From NCBI GenBank assembly GCA_945889545.1, contig CAMDCC010000184.1:1-6205 (forward strand): a DNA stretch of 6,205 nt. The letters run 5' to 3'. The notes below the pieces were generated by a model, which saw only the letters and a list, made by a program, of their open reading frames with translations, was not told the origin of the DNA and ran no database searches. This DNA comes from Bifidobacterium breve (lineage in GTDB: Bacteria > Actinomycetota > Acidimicrobiia > IMCC26256 > PALSA-555). This document shows, piece by piece, positions 1 to 5,944 of the stretch. The first letter of the stretch is position 1. Each line of letters begins with the position of its first letter. The translations under genes and the position numbers were made by a program.

Positions 1-2
1 CT

Positions 3-125
3 GGAGCCGGCCAGCGTCTGAACACCCCGACCAACCCCACCGACACCGCGGGGTCGACCAGCCGCGCCCCCACACCCAACCCCACGAACACGACACCCCA
101 AGAACAAAGGGCCGTGCCCCCTTGA
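3..125 (+). CDS. Possible C-terminal end of a Pro/Thr/Asn-rich protein (partial, doubtful)
   Basis: An open frame enters from the left edge and stops at TGA 123-125, giving about 40 residues rich in Thr, Pro and Asn (for example NTPTNPTDT and PNPTNTTP). The two halves look like a degenerate 15-residue repeat, matched in the DNA by CCAACCCCAC at 31-40 and again at 76-85. Third positions are mostly G or C. This composition is common in low-complexity tails of secreted or surface proteins of high-GC bacteria, and the gene would converge on the pilin operon. The same G/C periodicity fits an opposing minus-strand frame from GTG 91 to the left edge (about 30 hydrophobic residues, no good ribosome site), so the strand is undecided. 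I do not recognise a family. Confidence 0.28.
   Translation, partial: GAGQRLNTPTNPTDTAGSTSRAPTPNPTNTTPQEQRAVPP
67..99 (-). other. G-run cluster with quadruplex potential
   Basis: Read on the minus strand, four G runs follow one another: GGGG (99-96), GGGG (83-80), GGG (77-75) and GGGGG (71-67), with spacers of 12, 2 and 3 bases. Two more G4 runs lie further along at 38-35 and 28-25. The tract lies downstream of the pilin operon in its sense direction, just past the possible terminator hairpin. It could form a quadruplex in RNA or DNA, or simply reflect Pro/Thr codons of a + strand gene. Confidence 0.35.
107..123 (-). terminator. Possible intrinsic terminator of the pilus operon
   Basis: On the minus strand, 45 bases past the stop of the last pilin gene, AAGGG and CCCTT can form a 5-bp stem with a 7-base G-rich loop. 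A T-containing stretch (TGTTCTT, immediately downstream) follows. The stem is short and the T tract interrupted, so this is a weak call. It is the best hairpin-plus-T structure I see between the operon end and the left edge. Confidence 0.35.
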
Positions 126-168
126 CCCGGCCCGCTCCTTCAGGGATGAGCTGCGGAAATGTTTCGGA

Positions 169-1641
169 TCAGACCTTGCGCCACGACTGGACCGTGGCCG
201 GGGTGCCAGCGGCCGTACCGAGGGAGACGACGGCCTTCACCGTCACCGGCACACCACCCGAGGGGTCGATCGCGGTCGCCGTGACTACGACGGTCCGGGT
301 GGTGGCAGGTAACGGGATGCCCGCGAAAGGTAGCGCCGTAAAAGTTTGGTGCCCGGTGGTCTTGACCGTCACGACTTGAGCGACGAGCCCGCCGGCGAAG
401 ATCGCCGATTCACCCGCGGCAGGGTTCGTGACGACCAGGACGTTGATCGGCGAGTTCGGCACGTAGACGAGACCGTGGACCACGATCTGGGGCTTGGTGA
501 CCGACTGATCGACCGCGGTGCCGGCGTTCCAGGCCAAGTAGCCGGTGCCGGCGGTGCGCGGTGCGTAGATGGAGACGCCCGGTGTGCCTTCGGCGCTCGG
601 ATTGCCCGGCACGCGGGCGAAGAGCTCGGTCTTGCTCGAGTCCGAGTTGGCCGTGACGATGCTCGCGTTCCCGCCGAGCACGATCTGGACACCCGAGCCC
701 GTCGCCGACCCGGGCACGAGCGCGTTGGCGGCAACATCGTTCGAGCACGGCGTGATCCCGGTGAACAGCTGAGTCTCACCGGGGCCGGGCTGTCCGCCGA
801 AGACCGTGCCGTTCAACGTGATCGCGCCGGTGTTCTCGAAGTAGTAGACCCCGCTCGCCAGGTAGTAGTTGCCCGACGATGAGAACGTCGGTGCGCTCGT
901 GTACTTCCCCGGGAACATCGTGGTGCAGCCGCCAGCCGTGACCCGAGCGGGTGCCGCGGCGGTTGGGACCTTCAGAGTCGGCAGCGGATCGGGCACCGGG
1001 AAGGTGGCTGGTTGGACGCACGTCCAGCCTCCGGTGACGTGCGGGTTGTCGGAGCTCGCGGCCGCGGCCTTCGCGTCCGTGCAGTAGGGGCTCGGGCCGT
1101 CGTACTCCTCGAGGGTGTCGTCGAAGAACAGCTGCGGCCCGTTCCCCGAGAAGGTGAAGCCGCCCGCGTTGAAGGCCTTGCCCACGAAATGCAGCTCGCC
1201 CTTCTGGGCCGAGTTCGTCGTGGTGGCACCCGCGAGGTTCGCGGGTGTGCCCGTCGGTCCCGGGTAGCCGGTGACCACGAACGCGTAGTCCGACGGGCTT
1301 GGGCCACTGCCGGTCGACCCGCTCAGCGTCGTGCAGGACAGCTGCACGGTGCGCCCGTTGATCGTCTGGTCCGGCATGGCCTGCGTGCCGGCCGCGACAT
1401 TGGGGCAGTACGAGTTGCTGGCGCGCAGGAGCTGGATGGCGACGTCGGTCCCGCCGTCGGCGCCGTAGAGCTTGGCATCGGCGCCTCGGGTGACTTCGGT
1501 GGTCTTGAAGCTGCCGAAGGTGACGGTGAGCATCGACACCACGGTCGTTGCGAGCAGGCCGAGGAAGGCCATGGCGATGAGCAGCGACGTGCCGTCCTCG
1601 CCGCGGCCGCGCCGACGCATCGGGGCGTGGGGTGTCTTCAT
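169..1641 (-). CDS. PilX/GspK-like large minor pilin with big extracellular domain
   Basis: Predicted 490-aa minor pilin, last gene of the operon. A basic leader (residues 1-17, RRRGRGEDG) precedes a type III-like cleavage site G17|T18 and a hydrophobic helix at about 19-41. Mature position 5 is Ile22 rather than the usual Glu; the family precedents are PilX_N-type proteins and GspK, the tip subunit of the secretion pseudopilus. The remaining ~440 residues are rich in Gly, Thr, Ser, Val and Ala and look beta-rich. The segment at about 237-430 (ASGVYYFEN, GVQIVLGGNASI, GVSIYAP, VVHGLVYVP, AIFAGGLVAQ) resembles the strand pattern of C-terminal domains found on PilX_N proteins. Six Cys (79, 103, 187, 208, 239, 299) could form disulfides outside the cell. 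ATG 1641 was chosen because it lies before the leader, has GGAGG at 1647-1651 five bases upstream and overlaps the previous stop as ATGA; the 99-codon open extension upstream is Arg/His-rich shadow. The family assignment rests on N-terminus and context. Confidence 0.88.
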   Translation of the reverse strand: MKTPHAPMRRRGRGEDGTSLLIAMAFLGLLATTVVSMLTVTFGSFKTTEVTRGADAKLYGADGGTDVAIQLLRASNSYCPNVAAGTQAMPDQTINGRTVQLSCTTLSGSTGSGPSPSDYAFVVTGYPGPTGTPANLAGATTTNSAQKGELHFVGKAFNAGGFTFSGNGPQLFFDDTLEEYDGPSPYCTDAKAAAASSDNPHVTGGWTCVQPATFPVPDPLPTLKVPTAAAPARVTAGGCTTMFPGKYTSAPTFSSSGNYYLASGVYYFENTGAITLNGTVFGGQPGPGETQLFTGITPCSNDVAANALVPGSATGSGVQIVLGGNASIVTANSDSSKTELFARVPGNPSAEGTPGVSIYAPRTAGTGYLAWNAGTAVDQSVTKPQIVVHGLVYVPNSPINVLVVTNPAAGESAIFAGGLVAQVVTVKTTGHQTFTALPFAGIPLPATTRTVVVTATAIDPSGGVPVTVKAVVSLGTAAGTPATVQSWRKV

Positions 1642-2204
1642 GGCGTCCTCCGGTTGCCCGAGATCTTGAACGTGTAGCCCGACGGGTCGGTAGCGGTGCC
1701 CGCCGTCTGCACGGTGAGCTCGACTCTCGTGCCGGTCACCGCGACCGTGGCGGCGCTCGATCCGGCAATGTTGCGAGCGATGACGTGGGTCGTGGCCGCG
1801 CCCGCGTGCACGCATGAGTAGCGGACGAGGCGCCACGTCCCGCTGTTGGACTGCACCGCGTATGCTGCGATGAACGTCGTGGTGCTGCTCTGTGTCTCGC
1901 GCCAGCGCAGGCGCAACAGATTTGTGACACCCGAGCACTCGGTGTTGGCGGTGGGCGCGGCCACCACGTCACCGGCCTGGTTGCCAGCGCTGTGCACATC
2001 AGGTGGCAACCAGATCGACAGCAGCTGCGCGTCGTTGGAACCCGCGAGACGGTTGTTTGCGTCGGCGGTCGTTCGCAGGCCAACGATCACCCCCGCAGTG
2101 AGCGGGGCCATGATCATGCCCATGACCACGATCGCCAGCAGGAGCTCCACGAGGGTGAATCCGGCTTCGCGGTTCGCGACGCAGCGGCTGCGCAGTCGGC
2201 TCAC
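1638..2204 (-). CDS. PilW/GspJ-like minor pilin (prepilin)
   Basis: Predicted 188-aa prepilin. The leader ends at G15 and is followed by FTLVELL, a canonical class III signal: cleavage after Gly15, Phe16 at +1 (N-methylated in the family) and Glu20 at +5. A hydrophobic helix spans about 17-42. The stretch after the helix (LLSIWLPPDVHSAGN, residues 61-75) resembles the position in PilW/GspJ proteins where a conserved Asp-rich 'DIRSA'-type segment follows the helix. Cys90 and Cys131 could form a disulfide in the globular head. GTG at 2204-2202 is chosen as start: it overlaps the preceding TGA as GTGA, has GGAG at 2214-2211 six bases upstream and gives a normal-length leader. The frame stays open to 2717, but that extension runs antisense-like through the previous gene. 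The J/W assignment is inferred from order and length. Confidence 0.9.
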   Translation of the reverse strand: MSRLRSRCVANREAGFTLVELLLAIVVMGMIMAPLTAGVIVGLRTTADANNRLAGSNDAQLLSIWLPPDVHSAGNQAGDVVAAPTANTECSGVTNLLRLRWRETQSSTTTFIAAYAVQSNSGTWRLVRYSCVHAGAATTHVIARNIAGSSAATVAVTGTRVELTVQTAGTATDPSGYTFKISGNRRTP

Positions 2205-2656
2205 GCGTCGCTCCGCTTCACGACAGAGACGATCTCCGACGACTCGCTGCCTGGAGTCGTAGCCCGGATCGTGACGAGCTGGAGCTTGGCATCGGTGGCC
2301 GCGCAGGCAACGAAGGCCGACCCGTTCCAGCCGAGCACCTGCGTGATCGTCACGTCCGACGACGACCACCCTGTCGGGAGCGTGAGGCCCGACGTCGGGT
2401 TGTACGACGACGTCGTGACGGTCGGGCACGGCACGTACGTCTGGTTCTTGACCGAGTCGGCTGCACTCACCAGCACGACGTCGGCGTTGGCCTGGCCACG
2501 ATGGATCCGTGAGAGGTTGATGGACGTGCCGAGGCCGGCGAGCAGTGCGGTCACCGCGATGCCGGCGATCGCGATCGTCAGCACCACCTCGACGAGTGTC
2601 TCGCCGCGTTGGTCCCGGATGTGTGCCCGCGCTCGGGTCAACCACGTGCGCAACAT
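2201..2656 (-). CDS. PilV/GspI-like minor pilin (prepilin)
   Basis: Predicted 151-aa prepilin. The leader (residues 1-18, with Arg and Lys-like basic residues, ending DQRG) is cut after Gly18, and the mature protein begins ETLVEVVLTIAI with Glu23 at +5. The first mature residue is Glu rather than Phe or Met; a GETLVE start is common in Gram-positive high-GC pilins from what I know of them. The helix spans about 20-43. The small head has two Cys (77 and 118) that may pair. ATG 2656 lies two bases after the pilC stop. There is only a weak Shine-Dalgarno match upstream (TGGGC), so translation probably depends on coupling to pilC. The order before J- and K-like proteins and the TLVEV signature favour a V/I role, but a major-pilin role cannot be excluded. 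Confidence 0.92.
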   Translation of the reverse strand: MLRTWLTRARAHIRDQRGETLVEVVLTIAIAGIAVTALLAGLGTSINLSRIHRGQANADVVLVSAADSVKNQTYVPCPTVTTSSYNPTSGLTLPTGWSSSDVTITQVLGWNGSAFVACAATDAKLQLVTIRATTPGSESSEIVSVVKRSDA

Positions 2657-2658
2657 CG

Positions 2659-3867
2659 TCAGCCCAGATTCGACGAGTTGTAGATGCCGTACATCGCCTG
2701 CACGAGCGCAACGGCAACGAACCCGATGACCAGGCCCATGGCCACGATCATCGCCGGCTCGAAGAGCGCGGTCATCTTGTCGAGTCGGAACGAGAGCTCC
2801 TTCTCGTAGAAGTCGGCGGCGATCTCGAGCTGGTTGTCGAGCGTCCCCGTCTCTTCGCCGACGCGCATCATCTGGGTGACCATTCCCGGGAACAGTCCGG
2901 TCTGGTTGAGCGGAGTGGCCAAGCCCTCGCCTTGGAGCATCCGCTCACTGGCAGGCACGAGCGCGCGCGTGAACACCTGGTTGTCGGTGCTGTCGATGGC
3001 CGCAGTCATCGAGTCGGCGATGGGAATACCGGCCGACATCATGGCGCTGAGGATCCGGCAGAACCGCTCGACTACGGCCGCCTGCACGACGTCGCGCACG
3101 ACCGGCAGGCGCAGCGCGATCCGGCTGCGCCGGTAGCGGCCGGCGTTGGTGCGCCCGTAGAGCACGAGGAGCGTGGTGAACACGGCGAACCCGAGACCGA
3201 TCGCCCATCCCCACTTGCCGACCACGTCGCCGAGGCCGAGGATGATCCGAGTCGTGAGTGGCAGCTCGGCATCGAAGCCCTTGAAGAATTCGGCGAACTT
3301 CGGCAGCACGAACACCACCATGATGGCGACGGTCCCAACCGACATGAACCCGAGGATGATCGGGTAGGTCAGCGCCGACTTCACCCGTTGGCGGGTCGCA
3401 AGGTCGCGATCGATGTAGCTGGCGAGCTGGTCGAGCACCGAGTCGAGCTGGCCGCTGAGCTCTGCGGAGCGGACGATCCGTGGGTAGTACGACGGGAAGT
3501 GCTCGGCGTGGGTGGCGATGGCGTCGGAGAACGAGTCGCCGCCCCGAAGCTGATCGGCCAGCTCGGTGAGCATCTGTCGAAGCACCGGGCTCTCGACCTC
3601 CGAGGAGATCGCCTCGAGGGCATCGAGGATCGGGATGCCGGCGCGCAAGAACGCGCTGAGCTGGCGCGACAAGTTGGCGATGTCGAGCGCTTTGACCTTC
3701 TTCTTCGTGATCTCGATCTGGTTGAACTTCTTGCGTTCCCGCAACGACCGGACCTTCAGCTCGCGAGCCATGAGCTCGTAGCGCGCGCTCACTGCGGTTG
3801 GCGCGCTGATCACTCCCGCTTGTTTGGCGCCGTCGGCTCCGACGGCGACGTACTTGTACCGCTGCAT
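2659..3867 (-). CDS. pilC: Type IV pilus inner-membrane platform protein PilC (GspF family)
   Basis: Polytopic platform protein on which the assembly ATPase acts to insert pilin subunits into the growing fibre. The 402-aa length matches the family (about 400). Two GspF repeats are visible: domain 1 at about 64-187 with SRQLSAFLRAGIPILDALE at 67-85, and domain 2 at about 266-390 with CRILSAMMSAGIPIADS at 270-286. The characteristic ELSGQLD (136-142) and RVGEETGTLDNQL (335-347) segments are both present. Membrane segments lie at about 167-188, 217-237 and 370-393. The N-terminal ~50 residues (MQRYKYVAVGADG) are the usual PilC/GspF opening. ATG 3867 has a strong AGGGAGG at 3883-3877 with a 9-base spacer; this ribosome site overlaps the pilB stop, 13 bases of spacing in all. 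It is followed 2 bases later by the first pilin gene. No pilT lies between pilB and pilC, unlike many type IV pilus loci. Confidence 0.97.
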   Translation of the reverse strand: MQRYKYVAVGADGAKQAGVISAPTAVSARYELMARELKVRSLRERKKFNQIEITKKKVKALDIANLSRQLSAFLRAGIPILDALEAISSEVESPVLRQMLTELADQLRGGDSFSDAIATHAEHFPSYYPRIVRSAELSGQLDSVLDQLASYIDRDLATRQRVKSALTYPIILGFMSVGTVAIMVVFVLPKFAEFFKGFDAELPLTTRIILGLGDVVGKWGWAIGLGFAVFTTLLVLYGRTNAGRYRRSRIALRLPVVRDVVQAAVVERFCRILSAMMSAGIPIADSMTAAIDSTDNQVFTRALVPASERMLQGEGLATPLNQTGLFPGMVTQMMRVGEETGTLDNQLEIAADFYEKELSFRLDKMTALFEPAMIVAMGLVIGFVAVALVQAMYGIYNSSNLG

Positions 3868-3876
3868 TGGCTTGGC

Positions 3877-3883
3877 CTCCCTA
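3877..3883 (-). promoter_or_regulatory. Strong ribosome binding site of pilC
   Basis: AGGGAGG on the minus strand, nine bases before the pilC ATG. It includes the TAG stop of pilB, so terminating ribosomes from pilB finish on the pilC ribosome site. This is the strongest Shine-Dalgarno match in the operon. Confidence 0.75.
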
Positions 3884-5827
3884 CCGGACGTACACGCTGC
3901 GGATGGTCTCTTCGATGGTGGTCACGTCCTCGCTGATGAGTCGGAGCGCCTCGTCGCGCAGGGTCCGCATCCCCTCGCCGACCGCAGCAGCTCGGAGCTC
4001 GTCGTAACCCGCGTCCTCGATCACCAGCTGGCGAATCTTTTCGGTGACCGGCAGCAGCTCGTACACGCCGAGGCGACTCGCGTACCCCGTGTGCCCGCAC
4101 AGGTTGCACCCACCTCCGTGCCACCACTCCTGCTTGACGGTGCTGGTGTGCTGCTCGAAGAACGCGAGATGGTCCGCGGAAGGCTCGAATGGCTCACGAC
4201 AGGAGTTGCAGATCCGGCGCACCAGTCGTTGGGACATGACTGCGAGCACCGACGACGTGATGAGGAAAGGCTCGACGCCCATGTCGCGCAGACGCTGCAG
4301 CGAGGTCACGGTGTCGGTCGCGTGAATCGACGACAGCACGAAATGCCCGGTCAACGCTGATTGCACCGCGATGCGCGCCGTCTCGACATCGCGGATCTCA
4401 CCGACGAGGATCACGTCGGGGTCCTGGCGCATGATGGACTTCAGCCCGTCGGCGAAGGTCAGACCGGCCTGTTGGTTCACCTGGATCTGGTTGATCGTCG
4501 GGATCACGTACTCGACCGGGTCTTCGATGGTGGTGATGTTGCGCTCGGCCGAGTTGATCTCTGTGAGTGCCGCGTACAGCGACGTGGTCTTCCCGCTCCC
4601 GGTGGGCCCGGCGCAGATGACCATGCCGAACGGTGACCGGATGAGGCGCGAGAACGTCGCCCTGGCATCCCCGGCCATCCCGAGCTCACTGAGGGAGCGC
4701 AAACTCCGCGTCTTGTCGAGCAAGCGGAGGACCGCCTTCTCGCCCCAGATCGTCGCCGTCGTGGCGACGCGGATGTCCAGCGGGCGACCGTCGACCGTGG
4801 CTTGTATCTGGCCGTCTTGCGGTCGCCGCCGCTCGACGATGTTCATGTCGGCCATGACCTTGATACGCCCGATCAGGGCCTGGGCCATCGAGCCGGGGAT
4901 CCGGGTGACGTCGCTGAGCACGCCATCGACGCGGAACCGCACGCGTACCACGCCGTCCTGGGGTTCGATGTGGATGTCGGACGCTCGGTCACGCACCGCC
5001 TGCGTCAGCAGCATCGTCACGACCTGTACGACCGGCGCGTTGTCGTCGACCATGATGCTGGTGGCCGGTTCGTCCTTGGGGCGACTCGCCGCGACGAGGT
5101 CCTCGTAGGCCTGGACCTGGCGCTCGACGCCATCGAGCGCCATGTAGGCCTGGTTGATCGCGCGGTTGATCTCCGACGCTGACGCGAGCACCGTGATGAT
5201 CGGTCCGCCGACGTCGGCTTCGATGGTCGAGCGTGTGTCCTCATCGAGCGCATCGTGTACGGCGACCTCGAGCCCGTCGGGGGTCACGCGCACCGGCGCG
5301 ACCTCGTAACGGCGAGCGGTCGCTTCGGACAGGCGCTTCACCGCCTCCGGCTCGGGGAGAGTCAGGCGCAGGTCGGCGACGCGGAGCCCGAGCTGTTCAA
5401 CGAGGACCCCGACAAACTCTCGTTCGCTCACGGCACCGAGTTCGATGAGCTGGGCTCCAAGACGGCGACCGGAAGCCACTTGTTCCGCGAGGGCGTGGTC
5501 GAGCTGCTCGGGCGTGACGAGGCCTCGCTGCACCAGCATGTCGCCGATGCGTCCCCCATCGCCCGGTCCCGCAGCGAGGGCGAAGGCCGTGTCGCCGTTC
5601 GGCGCCATCCAGTGGATCGGCGAGTCAACGCTTCCTCGAGCGCGTTTCCGCTTGCTCGCTCGGGCCGTGGGCGCGGATTCCACCTGGGTTGCGGACACGA
5701 TCTGGGGCGCGGATTCCACCTGGGTTGCGGACACGACCGGGGGCGCAGCCGGGGCTTTGGTTTCGGCCGCGAGCCGCCGCTCGTCGTCCGTGACCACGAT
5801 GTCGACTGCCTTGCGCCGTAGCTTCAC
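3881..5827 (-). CDS. pilB: Type IV pilus assembly ATPase PilB with c-di-GMP-type MshEN domain (GspE family)
   Basis: Cytoplasmic hexameric ATPase powering pilus extension, 648 aa from GTG 5827. Order: a basic, Ala/Pro-rich, probably disordered tail (1-90) with a duplicated 12-residue unit; an MshEN (T2SSE_N) domain at about 93-225; the PAS-like N2 region and the core ATPase at about 265-648. The core shows Walker A GPTGSGKTT (407-415), Asp box TTIEDPVEY (432-440), Walker B region RQDPDVILVGEIRD (467-480), His box ALTGHFVLSSIHATD (491-505) and a zinc tetracysteine C540-x2-C543 / C574-x2-C577. All catalytic motifs look intact. Start choice: GTG 5827 has GGAG at 5837-5834, six bases upstream. 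The frame stays open to 6109, but that would overlap the divergent peptidase gene; a GTG 51 bases upstream (5878-5880) is a weaker alternative. It heads the operon, so control of its leader controls the rest. The tetracysteine and extension-type motifs fit PilB/GspE; no PilT features. Confidence 0.97.
   Translation of the reverse strand: MKLRRKAVDIVVTDDERRLAAETKAPAAPPVVSATQVESAPQIVSATQVESAPTARASKRKRARGSVDSPIHWMAPNGDTAFALAAGPGDGGRIGDMLVQRGLVTPEQLDHALAEQVASGRRLGAQLIELGAVSEREFVGVLVEQLGLRVADLRLTLPEPEAVKRLSEATARRYEVAPVRVTPDGLEVAVHDALDEDTRSTIEADVGGPIITVLASASEINRAINQAYMALDGVERQVQAYEDLVAASRPKDEPATSIMVDDNAPVVQVVTMLLTQAVRDRASDIHIEPQDGVVRVRFRVDGVLSDVTRIPGSMAQALIGRIKVMADMNIVERRRPQDGQIQATVDGRPLDIRVATTATIWGEKAVLRLLDKTRSLRSLSELGMAGDARATFSRLIRSPFGMVICAGPTGSGKTTSLYAALTEINSAERNITTIEDPVEYVIPTINQIQVNQQAGLTFADGLKSIMRQDPDVILVGEIRDVETARIAVQSALTGHFVLSSIHATDTVTSLQRLRDMGVEPFLITSSVLAVMSQRLVRRICNSCREPFEPSADHLAFFEQHTSTVKQEWWHGGGCNLCGHTGYASRLGVYELLPVTEKIRQLVIEDAGYDELRAAAVGEGMRTLRDEALRLISEDVTTIEETIRSVYVR
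5669..5736 (-). repeat. Tandem 36-bp repeat inside pilB (12-codon duplication)
   Basis: Bases 5669-5700 and 5705-5736 are identical over 32 bases, with a period of 36 bases (12 codons). A third unit begins at 5741 but only its first six bases (GGGCGC) still match. In the protein this gives VSATQVESAP twice (residues about 32-41 and 44-53), in the disordered Ala/Pro-rich tail before the MshEN domain. Near-perfect identity in DNA suggests a recent slippage duplication that keeps the frame; copy number could vary between strains. Confidence 0.9.
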
Positions 5828-5833
5828 CGGTTG

Positions 5834-5860
5834 CTCCAGTTCTTCCGTCCCACTGGAAGA
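5834..5860 (-). promoter_or_regulatory. pilB leader with two mutually exclusive hairpins over the ribosome site
   Basis: In pilB-sense RNA, UCUUCC (5860-5855) can pair with GGAAGA (5846-5841), a perfect 6-bp stem with an 8-base loop. Alternatively UUCCAGU (5858-5852) can pair with ACUGGAG (5840-5834), seven pairs including one U-G, with an 11-base loop. The second stem buries all four bases of the GGAG Shine-Dalgarno (5837-5834); the first leaves it free. The two share 5858-5855 and cannot form together. This is pairing found by eye, and its function is inference. Confidence 0.35.
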
Positions 5861-5880
5861 TCGGCTGGCCCGGGTCGCCA

Positions 5881-5927
5881 CTTGAGGCCTGGATCCAGCA
5901 CCCGAGGGCAGGTTTCCCGTCCCGAGG
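5881..5927 (+). repeat. Three CYYGAGG elements at 20-base spacing (possible operator)
   Basis: CTTGAGG at 5881-5887, CCCGAGG at 5901-5907 and CCCGAGG at 5921-5927 start exactly 20 bases apart, close to two helical turns, so a protein binding them would meet the same DNA face. The palindrome CTGGATCCAG (5889-5898) sits between the first two. They lie wholly inside the divergent spacer. A regulator site is inference; with seven-base elements chance cannot be ruled out. Confidence 0.35.
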
Positions 5928-5940
5928 TGCGCGGCGGGCC

Positions 5941-5944
5941 AGGA
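5941..5944 (+). promoter_or_regulatory. Ribosome binding site deciding the pilD start
   Basis: AGGA lies seven bases before GTG 5952. Nearby ATG 5944 and GTG 5950 are out of frame with the peptidase, so this site supports GTG 5952 as the start. Confidence 0.55.

Noticed and set aside
122..379. 85-codon + strand frame starting near the left end
   Set aside because: It is antisense to the C-terminus of the large pilin and has no ribosome site.
1012..1677. 221-codon + strand open frame opposite the large pilin
   Set aside because: Arg/Gly/Val-rich shadow with no motif; the opposing frame has a clear pilin N-terminus.
1642..1938. 99-residue upstream extension of the PilX/GspK-like pilin
   Set aside because: The composition is that of a shadow frame, and ATG 1641 has GGAGG and an ATGA overlap with the previous gene.
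2205..2717. Upstream extension of the PilW/GspJ-like pilin
   Set aside because: It would place about 170 Arg/His/Asp-rich residues before a classic prepilin leader; GTG 2204 with GGAG and a GTGA overlap is the sensible start.
2545..3936. 463-codon open frame on the + strand opposite pilC
   Set aside because: It is very rich in Arg, His, Asp and Glu, has no recognisable domain and lies antisense to an unmistakable PilC; long antisense frames are normal in high-GC genes.
3824..5821. Several + strand open frames opposite pilB (for example 4371-5108 and 5255-5821)
   Set aside because: All are antisense to a PilB with every catalytic motif in place, and none shows a recognisable domain or good ribosome site.
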